Origin: Candidatus Omnitrophota bacterium
GTDB lineage: Bacteria; Omnitrophota; Koll11; Zapsychrales; Fredricksoniimonadaceae
Reading direction: 5' to 3'
Assembly: GCA_023247595.1 (NCBI GenBank)
Contig: JAHFGF010000062.1
Coordinates: 1-8,773 of the forward strand
DNA length: 8,773 nt
How positions within the stretch are numbered: position 1 is the first letter of the stretch; each line of letters opens with the position of its first letter. The position numbers and the translations under genes are program-made. Positions 1 through 7,585 of the stretch are shown here, in pieces. The notes below the pieces were generated by a model, which saw nothing but the letters and a program-made list of their open reading frames with translations, was not told where the DNA came from and did not search any database.

Positions 1-1
1 A

Positions 2-766
2 CGCATCGGACAAATCATCAACGGCGGCATTTATCGTTTTGAACGCGGCAACATCATTGTTGATTTAGGAAAAGCCGAAGGCATTATTCCCAAGAGCGAA
101 CAGTCGGGAAAAGAAGAATTCCGTCAGGGCGACCGCATCCGCGCTTTTGTTTTGGATGTGCGTAAAGAAATGAAAGGCCCTCAAATCATTTTATCCCGCG
201 CTCATCCGAATTTTGTCAGACGATTGTTTGAATTGGAAGTGCCTGAGATTTACGAGGGCATTATTGAAATCAAATCCATCGCCCGCGATCCAGGCGAGCG
301 TACAAAAATTTCCGTGTATTCCAAGGATGATAAAATCGATTCCGTCGGCGCTTGCGTGGGTATGCGGGGATCGCGCGTCAAGAATATTGTCTCTGAATTG
401 CACGGCGAGAAAATCGATATTGTCCGGTATTCTTCGGATATTAAGGAATACATCCAGGCGGCGTTATCTCCGGCTGAAATTTCTCAGATGCAGATCATCA
501 CTGACGAGCAAAAAGTGAATATCATTGTGGCAGATGACCAATTGTCATTGGCCATCGGGCGTTACGGGCAGAATGTCAGGCTTGCCAGTAAATTGGTAGC
601 ATGGGAACTGGATATTTATTCCGCTAAACAGTGGGAAGACAAACAAACCGCTGAAGACGCAGAAGACAATCCGGCTAAATCAGGCGAACAGGTGCAGGCG
701 GAACAAAAAGAGCAGCCGCAGGTAGATGATGAATCACGTGACGATGCAGAGGAAGAAGAGGCTTGA
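2..766 (+). CDS. nusA: Transcription termination/antitermination factor NusA, C-terminal part (5' truncated by window)
   Basis: NusA binds RNA polymerase and nascent RNA and modulates pausing, termination and antitermination. The reading frame is open from base 2, so the gene starts before the window and 254 residues are visible. In order they show the end of the S1 domain (about visible residues 1-58), the NusA-specific stretch IARDPGERTKISV, KH1 with its GMRG loop at visible residues 120-123, and KH2 with GRYG at 186-189 followed by QNVRLA. A strongly acidic Glu/Asp/Gln tail of about 45 residues closes the protein. No E. coli-type acidic repeat domains follow KH2. The first internal Met (base 152) lies inside the S1 domain and is not the real start. 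infB follows after 37 bases, the conserved nusA-infB pairing. The identification is very secure; only the N-terminal domain is unseen. Confidence 0.97.
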   Translation, partial: RIGQIINGGIYRFERGNIIVDLGKAEGIIPKSEQSGKEEFRQGDRIRAFVLDVRKEMKGPQIILSRAHPNFVRRLFELEVPEIYEGIIEIKSIARDPGERTKISVYSKDDKIDSVGACVGMRGSRVKNIVSELHGEKIDIVRYSSDIKEYIQAALSPAEISQMQIITDEQKVNIIVADDQLSLAIGRYGQNVRLASKLVAWELDIYSAKQWEDKQTAEDAEDNPAKSGEQVQAEQKEQPQVDDESRDDAEEEEA

Positions 767-786
767 TCGTCGAACAAGTTGGAGTG

Positions 787-797
787 AAAGGATAAGG
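787..797 (+). promoter_or_regulatory. Ribosome binding region deciding the infB start
   Basis: A purine-rich stretch, AAAGGATAAGG, ends 6 bases before the ATG at 804. It offers two Shine-Dalgarno-like cores (AAAGGA and AAGG). It supports initiation at 804 over the longer in-frame extension from 726, which would overlap the end of nusA. Confidence 0.55.
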
Positions 798-803
798 CGT
801 TGT

Positions 804-3311
804 ATGCGAATTTCTGATTTAGCAACTGAATTAAAAATTTCGGAGGCCAAAATTTTGGCAAAGCTTAAGACTCTTAAGTTCAAAGCCAAAGGTGAGGCTC
901 AGGAGCTCAATGCTGTTGTTGAGATTGTGCTCAGGGACGAGTTTGCCAAAGAAGGGATTGTCTCTTCTAAGAAGGTGGTTTTAGAAGACGATGACGTGCC
1001 GGTTAAAAAGAAATCAAAATCAGCCGCGTCGGCAAAAGATGCTAAAAAAGCTGCCAAAACAGTAAAAGCAAAAGGTAAAGCCAAGAAGGAAGATGATTCT
1101 TCTGAGAAATCCGTCAAATCAAAAGCTAAGCCCAAGGTCGAAGAGAAAATTTCCAAACAAGAAGCGCTGCCGGAAAAAATTGCCGCACCTAAAGAAGTAA
1201 AAGAAATTAAAAAAGAGATAATCGCGGAAGTAGAGAAGCCTAAAGCGGTTGTTCCTCCGGCTCCAGTTGTAGCGAAAGTAGTTGTTGCGCCGGAAATAGT
1301 TAAGCCTATTGCCCCAGCGCCTGTTGCTGAACCCGTTGTTCCTCCGTCCGCTTTAAATATTTTTCCTATTAAAAAGAAGGTTACAAAAAGTTCCGAGCCG
1401 TTTATTACCGTAAAGCCGCTTGCGAAAAAACGCCGTCGACCGATGGGCCCGGAGTCAACGCATGGTGCCCCTATGCAATCCAGACATGAAAATAAAGTGG
1501 AACATGGCTCCGCGTTAGCGATGCCTGTGGTACCCGTCCAGGAAGGCCCGCTGGTTGATGTCGAAATCAAGGTGCCGATATCTGTCAAAGAACTCTCCGT
1601 GCGTTTGAATCAGAAAACCAATACGATCCTAAAGCAGTTAATGTCGATTGGAATTTTTGCCAACATTAATCAGAATCTGGGTGAGGACGTCGTCCGGAAG
1701 TTGGCTCAGGATTTTGGTTTTAATTTAATTTTAGTTAAAACCAAAGAGGAACAGCTGGTTCAGGATCACCAAAAAGATGAAGAAAATCCCGAGCTTTTAA
1801 AATCCCGCGCGCCGGTTGTTACTTTTATGGGACACGTTGACCATGGAAAAACATCCCTGCTTGACCGCATCCGCAGTTCGAAAGTGGCTGACCGGGAGCA
1901 CGGCGGCATCACGCAGCACATTGGCGCTTATTCCGTAACGCTTCCTAAGGGAACGATTACGTTTTTAGATACGCCTGGTCACGAAGCCTTTACCGCTATG
2001 CGTGCCCGTGGAGCGCACATCACAGACTTGGTTGTTCTGGTTGTCGCCGCTGACGAGGGAATCATGCCGCAGACCCAAGAAGCCATTGACCACGCGCGTG
2101 CCGCCAATGTTCCAATCATTGTTGCCCTCAATAAGATTGACCGTAAAAATGCTGACCCTGAGCGCGTCAAAAAACAATTGGCTGATCATGATTTACTGCC
2201 GGAAGATTGGGGAGGAAAAACAATTGTCGCCGGAGTTTCTGCCGTGACCGGGGAAGGGATTGATAATCTGCTAGACATGATCCTTCTTGAGGCGGAGATT
2301 TTGGAATTGAAAGCCAATTATGACAAGAAAGCCAGCGGAATTGTCGTCGAGTCTCATTTGAGCCGTGGCAGGGGAACCATTGCGACATTAATCGTTCAAG
2401 GCGGAGTCCTTCGCGAAGGTGATTATGTGGTCGTCGGGCCGTATTATGGAAAAATCAAGGCTATGTTTGATGATTTAGGCAAGCCTTTAAAAGAAGCAGG
2501 GCCTTCCAAGCCGGTTGAAGCCCTCGGTCTTCCCGAAGTGCCGGATTCTGGCGAGATGTTTTATGTCATCGAAGGAGAGAAACAAGCGCGGGATATTGCT
2601 TTTACCCGTTCTGAAAAATTGAAAGAACAGCGCTTGAGCTCGCAAACCCGTATTACCCTCGAGGATTTGTATACCAATATCCAAAAAGGGACGGTGAAGG
2701 AACTTAATGTCATCCTTAAAGCGGATGTGCACGGTTCGTTGGAAGCGGTGCGTGATTCTCTTTTAAAAATTCCAAGCGATGAGGTTAAGATTAGGTTTAT
2801 TCATGCGGGTGTCGGTGAAGTTAATATGTCCGACGTTCTTTTAGCCAAGGCTTCTACTGCGATCATCATTGCGTTTAATATCAGCGTTGATGCTAAGGCC
2901 AGGGAAGAAGTGGAAACTTCCGGCGTGGAAGTGCGCAAATACCGGATTATTTATGATGCGGTCAATGATTTAAGGCAGGCCTTGGAAGGTTTGTTGGCGC
3001 CCAAAATTAAACGTAAATTCTTGGGCCGCGTGGAAATCCGTCAGGTGATGAAGTTGAGCAAGTCCGGTATTGTCGCCGGATGTTACGTTCAAAAAGGGAA
3101 AGTCAAATCCAAATCTCTTATCGAAATCATGCGAAACGGCGAAATCGCGTTTACCGGAAATGTCAGTTCGTTAAAACGTTTTAAAGATGACGTCAAGGAA
3201 GTCGGCGAGGGATTTGAATGCGGGATTACTATTAATAATTTTACTGCCATCGAAGTCGGCGACGTTATTGAAGCCTATGAAGTGGAAGAAATCGCCCGTA
3301 AATTATTATAG
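804..3311 (+). CDS. infB: Translation initiation factor IF-2
   Basis: IF-2 is the GTPase that places fMet-tRNA on the 30S subunit and promotes 50S joining. The product is 835 residues. Residues 1 to about 50 form a first IF2_N-type module ([20 protein letters not shown]). A Lys/Ala/Ser-rich and then Pro/Val-rich low-complexity linker runs to about residue 250. A second IF2_N module follows at about 252-315 ([20 protein letters not shown]). The G domain has G1 GHVDHGKT at 343-350, G3 DTPGH at 389-393 and G4 NKID at 443-446. Domain II, the IF-2-specific domain III and the C-terminal fMet-tRNA-binding beta-barrel follow. I chose ATG 804 because the family N-terminus begins there and a ribosome site precedes it; the frame stays open to 726, but those residues look nothing like IF-2. 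It is co-directional with nusA; rbfA and truB do not follow. Confidence 0.98.
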   Translation: MRISDLATELKISEAKILAKLKTLKFKAKGEAQELNAVVEIVLRDEFAKEGIVSSKKVVLEDDDVPVKKKSKSAASAKDAKKAAKTVKAKGKAKKEDDSSEKSVKSKAKPKVEEKISKQEALPEKIAAPKEVKEIKKEIIAEVEKPKAVVPPAPVVAKVVVAPEIVKPIAPAPVAEPVVPPSALNIFPIKKKVTKSSEPFITVKPLAKKRRRPMGPESTHGAPMQSRHENKVEHGSALAMPVVPVQEGPLVDVEIKVPISVKELSVRLNQKTNTILKQLMSIGIFANINQNLGEDVVRKLAQDFGFNLILVKTKEEQLVQDHQKDEENPELLKSRAPVVTFMGHVDHGKTSLLDRIRSSKVADREHGGITQHIGAYSVTLPKGTITFLDTPGHEAFTAMRARGAHITDLVVLVVAADEGIMPQTQEAIDHARAANVPIIVALNKIDRKNADPERVKKQLADHDLLPEDWGGKTIVAGVSAVTGEGIDNLLDMILLEAEILELKANYDKKASGIVVESHLSRGRGTIATLIVQGGVLREGDYVVVGPYYGKIKAMFDDLGKPLKEAGPSKPVEALGLPEVPDSGEMFYVIEGEKQARDIAFTRSEKLKEQRLSSQTRITLEDLYTNIQKGTVKELNVILKADVHGSLEAVRDSLLKIPSDEVKIRFIHAGVGEVNMSDVLLAKASTAIIIAFNISVDAKAREEVETSGVEVRKYRIIYDAVNDLRQALEGLLAPKIKRKFLGRVEIRQVMKLSKSGIVAGCYVQKGKVKSKSLIEIMRNGEIAFTGNVSSLKRFKDDVKEVGEGFECGITINNFTAIEVGDVIEAYEVEEIARKLL

Positions 3312-3375
3312 TTTGTTTAAAGGCATTCCTGTCAAACGGCATGCTTAACGATAGCAACTATTCCAATCTAACGTG
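3312..3375 (+). other. Spacer between infB and trpS
   Basis: This is the longest gap between genes upstream of the tail. It has no open frame and no G/C-rich hairpin followed by a T run, so no intrinsic terminator is visible. I see no convincing -35/-10 pair and no clear Shine-Dalgarno before trpS. A promoter for the trpS-queA block could lie here or upstream, but the sequence does not show one. Confidence 0.5.
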
Positions 3376-4353
3376 ATGAATAAAATTGTTTTCAGCGCCA
3401 TGCGTCCGACGGGAAAGCTCCATTTGGGGCATTGGGTCGGCGCCTTGGATAATTGGATAGAACTTCAAAAATCTAATTCCTGCATCTTTGGGGTTGTGGA
3501 TTGGCACGCCCTCATGGGTGAGTACGAGCAAAGTAAAGGCATTGCCGAAAACAGCATTGAAATGGCGATTGACTGGATCGCCTGCGGCATCGATCCTGAA
3601 AAATCCATTCTTTTTATCCAGTCACATGTGCCCGAGCATCTGGAACTGCAGATGATCCTTTCCTGTTTAACTCCTTTAGGATGGCTGGAGCGAAACCCTA
3701 CCTATAAAGAACAATTGCGTGAAATAACAAGCCGTGATCTGCAGACGTATGCGTTTTTGGGATATCCTGTTTTACAAGCCGCGGATATTTTACTTTATAA
3801 AGCAAAAGCCGTTCCCATCGGCGAGGACCAACTGCCGCATTTGGAATTGTGCCGGGAAATTGGGCGCAGGTTTAATTTTATTTATAAAAAAGAAGTTTTC
3901 TCTGATTGTGAAGCGATTTTAACAAAAACACCGAGGCTTTTAGGAACCGACGTAAGAAAGATGAGTAAAAGTTATCAAAACGCCATTAATCTTTCTGATC
4001 CGGCGGCCGACTTAAAGACCAAAGTGTCGCGCATGATTACCGATCCCAAACGCATCAAAAAAACTGACCCCGGACATCCCGACGAGTGCAACGTGTTTAG
4101 TTATTACTCAACATTCGCGGCTGAACAATGTCCCGATGTTCGAACCTGGTGCACGCAGGCTCAAAAAGGGTGTACGGAATGCAAAGCCATTTTAGCGGAT
4201 CATTTGAATAAAATATTACAGCCTATACAGGACAAAAGACGGGCTCTGGAAGGCAATAAACACAAAGTTGTAGAAATTCTCAACGAAGGGGCTAAAAAGG
4301 CCAGAGCCATCGCCCAAAAAACCATGGCTGAAGTCAGAGAGGTCGTGTTCTAA
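3376..4353 (+). CDS. trpS: Tryptophanyl-tRNA synthetase, with a four-cysteine [4Fe-4S]-type motif
   Basis: This class I aminoacyl-tRNA synthetase charges tRNA-Trp using ATP and tryptophan in the cytoplasm. The product is 325 residues, typical of bacterial TrpRS. The HIGH-type signature is HLGH at residues 16-19, after MRPTGK. The KMSKS signature is at 195-199. The anticodon-binding helical region contains Cys238, Cys259, Cys266 and Cys269 (C-x20-C-x6-C-x2-C), close to the C-x22-C-x6-C-x2-C arrangement that binds a [4Fe-4S] cluster in Thermotoga maritima TrpRS. A fifth cysteine, Cys252, lies between the first two. The start is ATG 3376; the GTG immediately before it (3373) is an in-frame alternative adding one residue. 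No good Shine-Dalgarno is visible. The stop overlaps the scpA start by one base. Confidence 0.97.
   Translation: MNKIVFSAMRPTGKLHLGHWVGALDNWIELQKSNSCIFGVVDWHALMGEYEQSKGIAENSIEMAIDWIACGIDPEKSILFIQSHVPEHLELQMILSCLTPLGWLERNPTYKEQLREITSRDLQTYAFLGYPVLQAADILLYKAKAVPIGEDQLPHLELCREIGRRFNFIYKKEVFSDCEAILTKTPRLLGTDVRKMSKSYQNAINLSDPAADLKTKVSRMITDPKRIKKTDPGHPDECNVFSYYSTFAAEQCPDVRTWCTQAQKGCTECKAILADHLNKILQPIQDKRRALEGNKHKVVEILNEGAKKARAIAQKTMAEVREVVF
4337..4342 (+). promoter_or_regulatory. Shine-Dalgarno-like site for scpA inside trpS
   Basis: GAGAGG lies 10 bases before the scpA ATG, within the last codons of trpS. Together with the TAATG stop-start overlap it supports translationally coupled initiation at 4353. 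Confidence 0.45.
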
Positions 4354-5174
4354 TGGGGTACAAACTCAGATTGGAAATGTTTGAAGGGCCGCTGGATCTT
4401 CTTTTGTATCTAATTAAAAAGAATGACATCGACATTTATGATATCCCCATCGCGGAGATTACCGAGCAATACCTCGAATACATTGACGCGATGAAAACGC
4501 TCGATTTAAATGTTGTCGGCGACTTTTTGGTTATGGCCGCGACGCTCATGCATATCAAATCCAAAATGCTTTTGCCTCCGGATCCTTTGGCGGAAGAAAA
4601 AGAGGAAGAAGATCCTCGTGATGAATTGGTCCGCCGTCTTGAAGAATACAAAAAGTTTAAGGAAATAGCCGAACAGCTTAAAGATAAAGAAGGCCATCGC
4701 CAGGATTTGTTTCCACGCAACATGGATGAAGCGGCTCTCAATGATATTAAGGAAGACGCGAAAGAGGTCATGATTGAGGCCACTCTTTTTGATTTGATCA
4801 ATGCCCTTTCCCAGGCGTTAAAAAAGGTTCCTGAGACAACAACCTATCAGGTGACTGAAGAGGAATTTACCGTCGAGCAAAAGATTCACGCCATTCTTCA
4901 TATCCTTGTTGGAGAGGACAACATGAACTTAGGCGAATTATTCAGCAAGTCCCAAAGCAAGATCGAAGTCGTTGTCATGTTTATGGCGGTCTTGGAGTTA
5001 ATCCGTTTAAAGGAAATCATTTGTGTGCAGCGGCGTTTGTTTGATGACATTGTCATTCAGCGTAATAAATTAAATGAAATGCCCGCTAGCGGCGCTGTCC
5101 CTTTAAGTAACGCTCAAGCTCCGGCGCAGAACCCTTCGCCGGATGAATCTCCCCAAGAAAATCATGACCGATGA
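4353..5174 (+). CDS. scpA: Segregation and condensation protein A (SMC kleisin subunit)
   Basis: ScpA is the kleisin that bridges the SMC heads in the bacterial condensin complex and acts with ScpB in chromosome compaction and segregation. The product is 273 residues. The N-terminal family signature FEGPLDLLLYLI is at residues 10-21, followed by helices ending in an LMHIKSKMLLP segment. A charged helical middle (Glu/Lys/Arg-rich, about 80-120) and a C-terminal winged-helix region at about 174-237 come next. A Pro/Gln/Asn-rich, probably disordered tail closes the protein. The ATG overlaps the trpS stop (TAATG). The end overlaps the start of ruvB. The usual partner gene scpB is not adjacent, so it must lie elsewhere if present. 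Identification is secure from the N-terminal signature, length and architecture. Confidence 0.95.
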   Translation: MGYKLRLEMFEGPLDLLLYLIKKNDIDIYDIPIAEITEQYLEYIDAMKTLDLNVVGDFLVMAATLMHIKSKMLLPPDPLAEEKEEEDPRDELVRRLEEYKKFKEIAEQLKDKEGHRQDLFPRNMDEAALNDIKEDAKEVMIEATLFDLINALSQALKKVPETTTYQVTEEEFTVEQKIHAILHILVGEDNMNLGELFSKSQSKIEVVVMFMAVLELIRLKEIICVQRRLFDDIVIQRNKLNEMPASGAVPLSNAQAPAQNPSPDESPQENHDR

Positions 5175-6180
5175 TATCAAACGCATAGTTTTTAATCAGG
5201 AAACAGAAGAAGACAGGGTTATCAGTCTTTCCTTGCGGCCTGAGCGGCTTGTTGATTTTGTCGGACAAAGTGAACTCGTTGAAAATCTTAAGGTCGCTTT
5301 GACAGCGGCCAAACAGCGTCAAGAATCTATTGAGCACATGCTTTTTTCCGGACCGCCCGGGCTTGGAAAAACCTCGCTGGCTAACATCATTGCCAATGAA
5401 ATGAATGCCCGGATTACCATCACCTCAGGTCCGGCGATTGAACGGGCCGGTGACTTCATTGGTATTTTGACAAACCTCGAGCGGGGTGACATTTTATTCA
5501 TTGATGAAATTCACCGGCTTTCAAAAACAGTGGAAGAGTTTTTATATCCCGCGATGGAGAATTTTAAGATTGATTTTATTGTGGATAAAGGGCCTTATGC
5601 CAAGACGATCAATTTTAATTTGAAACCGTTCACCTTGATTGGAGCCACAACGCGCAGCGGTCTTTTGGCCTCGCCTTTAAGGGACCGGTTCGGTATTTTT
5701 TATCATCTTGATTTTTATCAGGTGGATGATCTTGCCAGGATCATTGAAAATTCGTCCAAAAAACTTAGTGTTGATTTAGAAAAAGGCGCGGCCTTTGAGA
5801 TTGCCCGGCGCTCCCGCGGAACGCCGCGCATTGCCAACCGTTTGTTAAGAAGGGTCAGGGACTATACGCAAGTCAACGCCAATAACAGCCGGATTACGCC
5901 GGAGTTGGCCACTAAAGCGCTTGAGCGTTTAAAGATTGACACCGCCGGCTTAGATGAGCTGGACCGTAAAATTCTTGAAGTGATTAAGACGCATTACAGC
6001 GGAGGCCCCGTCGGGGTTGAAGCCTTGGCCGCGACTTTAAATGAAGAGGTCGATACTATTGTGGATGTGGTTGAGCCGTATTTGCTTAAAAGCGGATTTC
6101 TAAAACGGACAGCCCGCGGGCGGGAATTAACCCAATCGGGCCGTCATCATCTGGATTTGTTTCCTGTTGTAAAAAAGTAA
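5164..6180 (+). CDS. ruvB: Holliday junction branch migration ATPase RuvB
   Basis: RuvB is the hexameric AAA+ motor that, loaded by RuvA, drives branch migration of Holliday junctions in recombination and repair. From ATG 5164 the product is 338 residues, the usual family size. The N-terminus reaches LRPERLVDFVGQ. Walker A GPPGLGKT is at residues 63-70 and Walker B DEIH at 114-117. A sensor/ATTRSGLL segment is followed by RDRFG at 173-177, the arginine-finger region. The C-terminal winged helix (HYSGGPVGVEALAATLNEE) ends the protein. An in-frame ATG at 5143 would add seven residues (MNLPKKI). I prefer 5164, with an 11-base overlap of scpA, because RuvB proteins begin shortly before the LRP motif; neither start has a strong Shine-Dalgarno. 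ruvA and ruvC are not adjacent here. Confidence 0.96.
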   Translation: MTDDIKRIVFNQETEEDRVISLSLRPERLVDFVGQSELVENLKVALTAAKQRQESIEHMLFSGPPGLGKTSLANIIANEMNARITITSGPAIERAGDFIGILTNLERGDILFIDEIHRLSKTVEEFLYPAMENFKIDFIVDKGPYAKTINFNLKPFTLIGATTRSGLLASPLRDRFGIFYHLDFYQVDDLARIIENSSKKLSVDLEKGAAFEIARRSRGTPRIANRLLRRVRDYTQVNANNSRITPELATKALERLKIDTAGLDELDRKILEVIKTHYSGGPVGVEALAATLNEEVDTIVDVVEPYLLKSGFLKRTARGRELTQSGRHHLDLFPVVKK

Positions 6181-6184
6181 AGGT
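6179..6184 (+). promoter_or_regulatory. Shine-Dalgarno-like site for the DUF2905 gene
   Basis: AAAGGT begins within the ruvB stop codon and ends about 6 bases before the ATG at 6190. The spacing supports that start and suggests coupling to ruvB translation. Confidence 0.5.
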
Positions 6185-6189
6185 AACTG

Positions 6190-6405
6190 ATGGGCGAACT
6201 TGGAAAAATGCTGATTGTTGTTGGCGTAGTTGTGATCATTGCTGGATTGGTTTTAATGCTCGTTGGAAAAATTCCCAATGCCGGAAAACTTCCCGGCGAT
6301 ATCATGATTAAAAAAGAAAACTTCAGTTTCTATTTTCCTCTCACGACCTGTTTGCTTGTCAGTTTAATCCTCTCATTAATATCCTGGATATGGTTTCGAA
6401 AATAA
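6190..6405 (+). CDS. DUF2905 family small membrane protein
   Basis: This 71-residue protein has two hydrophobic membrane segments, at about residues 7-27 and 49-69. They flank a short polar loop with the family hallmark GKIPNAGKLPGDI and then FYFPLTTCLL. The glycine/proline-rich loop and the FPLTTCL motif match the DUF2905 family, whose molecular function is not established. The loop probably lies on one face of the inner membrane. It starts 9 bases after ruvB and overlaps the next gene by 16 bases. DUF2905 genes often sit beside ruvB or queA in bacteria, which hints at a conserved operon but does not prove a shared task. The family assignment is firm by motif; no function is claimed. Confidence 0.9.
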   Translation: MGELGKMLIVVGVVVIIAGLVLMLVGKIPNAGKLPGDIMIKKENFSFYFPLTTCLLVSLILSLISWIWFRK

Positions 6406-7574
6406 AACACACATTTTTTTTGGTTTTGATCACAGGAATTGTATTGATTCCATTGTGCCTCATGCCTTTGGCCCGTTCTCTGGATTCATCACAGCGGGAC
6501 ATTCGTGTATTGGTTGTTAAAAATGTTTCGCACGCGGCTTTAAGTGTGCAGGGGGCCTGGACATTGCTTGATGAGTCAAGCGGCCGTATCCTGCAGGAAG
6601 GGGACCGGACCATTTTTACCGATGTCAAAGCCCTGCGCGAAGGGATTTCTTTTGCCGGCAATATTTATTCAACGCGCCGGCTAGCTATTGAACCGTCGCG
6701 GGATGCCAGCATCACCGTCAATAAAAGACGTTTCCGTGGACATGTCACCATATTGGCGACTTCGGATTTAAAATTAAATATCATCAATGTGGTCGATTTG
6801 GAACAATACATCAAAGGGGTTTTGTATCATGAGATTTCGCACAAATGGCCCATTGAAGCCATCAAGGCCCAGGCGGTGGCGACTCGGTCTTACGCGATTT
6901 ATTCCATGGGACAAAATAAAGGTAAGGACTTTGATGTCACTAATGATATTTATTCCCAGGTTTACGGCGGGCGGTTGTCGGAACGCTATCGGACAGGGAT
7001 TGCGGTTGATGAAACCAAGGGCGAAGTTTTGACATACAATGAAAAAATTCTGCCTGCTTTTTTTCACGCGACCTGCGGCGGGATGACGGAATCTGCCAGC
7101 GAGATTTGGAACCTTAATCTGCCGCCTCTGCAGGGAGAATTATGTCCCTACTGCAAAACGTCTCCGCATATGCGTTGGAAAAGAAATTTTCGCCTTAAAG
7201 ATATCCAGACCAAGCTTAGCAATGGCGGTTACCGCACGGGTTTAATTAAGAATATCGAAATCATCCAGCGCAATGCCAGCGACCGGATTAAGTTATTGAA
7301 AATTACCTCGAGAGACGGCAAAAGCACGGTCATCAGCGGAAAAGATTTTAGAAATATTATTGGGCCCAATGACATTCGAAGCAATACCTACGAGATTGTC
7401 ATGCGCGGTTATTATATTGATTTTTACGGCAGGGGTTGGGGGCATGGTGTAGGGCTTTGTCAATGGGGCGCGCTGGGAATGGCGCAGCTGCATTTCGATT
7501 ATAAAGCAATCCTCAAACATTACTATCCTGGAACCAGAATCGAAAATCTGGATGCGTTTGAAATCTTTCCGTAG
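6390..7574 (+). CDS. SpoIID/LytB domain protein, probable exported peptidoglycan glycan-strand hydrolase
   Basis: The 394-residue product begins with a signal-peptide-like N-terminus: a basic start, then a hydrophobic stretch at about residues 8-26. It is therefore probably exported. The SpoIID domain follows, with VDLEQYIKGVLYHEI, in which Glu148 matches the glutamate known to be essential in SpoIID lytic transglycosylases. KWPIEAIKAQAVATRSYA comes next, and near the C-terminus GRGWGHGVGLCQWG at 347-360. SpoIID enzymes cut glycan strands stripped of stem peptides. In non-sporulating bacteria, relatives are linked to septal wall remodelling, so sporulation need not be inferred. His226/Cys229 (HATC) and Cys252/Cys255 (CPYC) could form a metal site. 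The start at 6390 preserves the signal peptide and overlaps DUF2905 by 16 bases; no Shine-Dalgarno is seen. An ATG at 6462 would remove the signal sequence. Confidence 0.92.
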   Translation: MVSKIKHTFFLVLITGIVLIPLCLMPLARSLDSSQRDIRVLVVKNVSHAALSVQGAWTLLDESSGRILQEGDRTIFTDVKALREGISFAGNIYSTRRLAIEPSRDASITVNKRRFRGHVTILATSDLKLNIINVVDLEQYIKGVLYHEISHKWPIEAIKAQAVATRSYAIYSMGQNKGKDFDVTNDIYSQVYGGRLSERYRTGIAVDETKGEVLTYNEKILPAFFHATCGGMTESASEIWNLNLPPLQGELCPYCKTSPHMRWKRNFRLKDIQTKLSNGGYRTGLIKNIEIIQRNASDRIKLLKITSRDGKSTVISGKDFRNIIGPNDIRSNTYEIVMRGYYIDFYGRGWGHGVGLCQWGALGMAQLHFDYKAILKHYYPGTRIENLDAFEIFP

Positions 7575-7585
7575 TTTTTTCAAAC

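Noticed and set aside
726..803. N-terminal extension of infB from the ATG at 726
   Set aside because: The extra 26 residues overlap the nusA end and do not resemble IF-2. The family N-terminus MRISDLA begins at 804 after a ribosome site.
899..1588. 229-codon open frame on the minus strand
   Set aside because: It lies opposite the low-complexity linker of infB. Its Ser/Thr/Ala/Phe-rich product mirrors the Lys/Ala codon bias of IF-2 and resembles no family I know.
5143..5163. Earlier ATG for ruvB
   Set aside because: It is possible, but it adds residues not typical of RuvB, increases the overlap with scpA and has no better ribosome site. It is kept only as an alternative.
6390..7574. Evidence for endospore formation
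   Set aside because: The SpoIID domain is widespread in non-sporulating bacteria and no other sporulation gene is present, so sporulation is not inferred.
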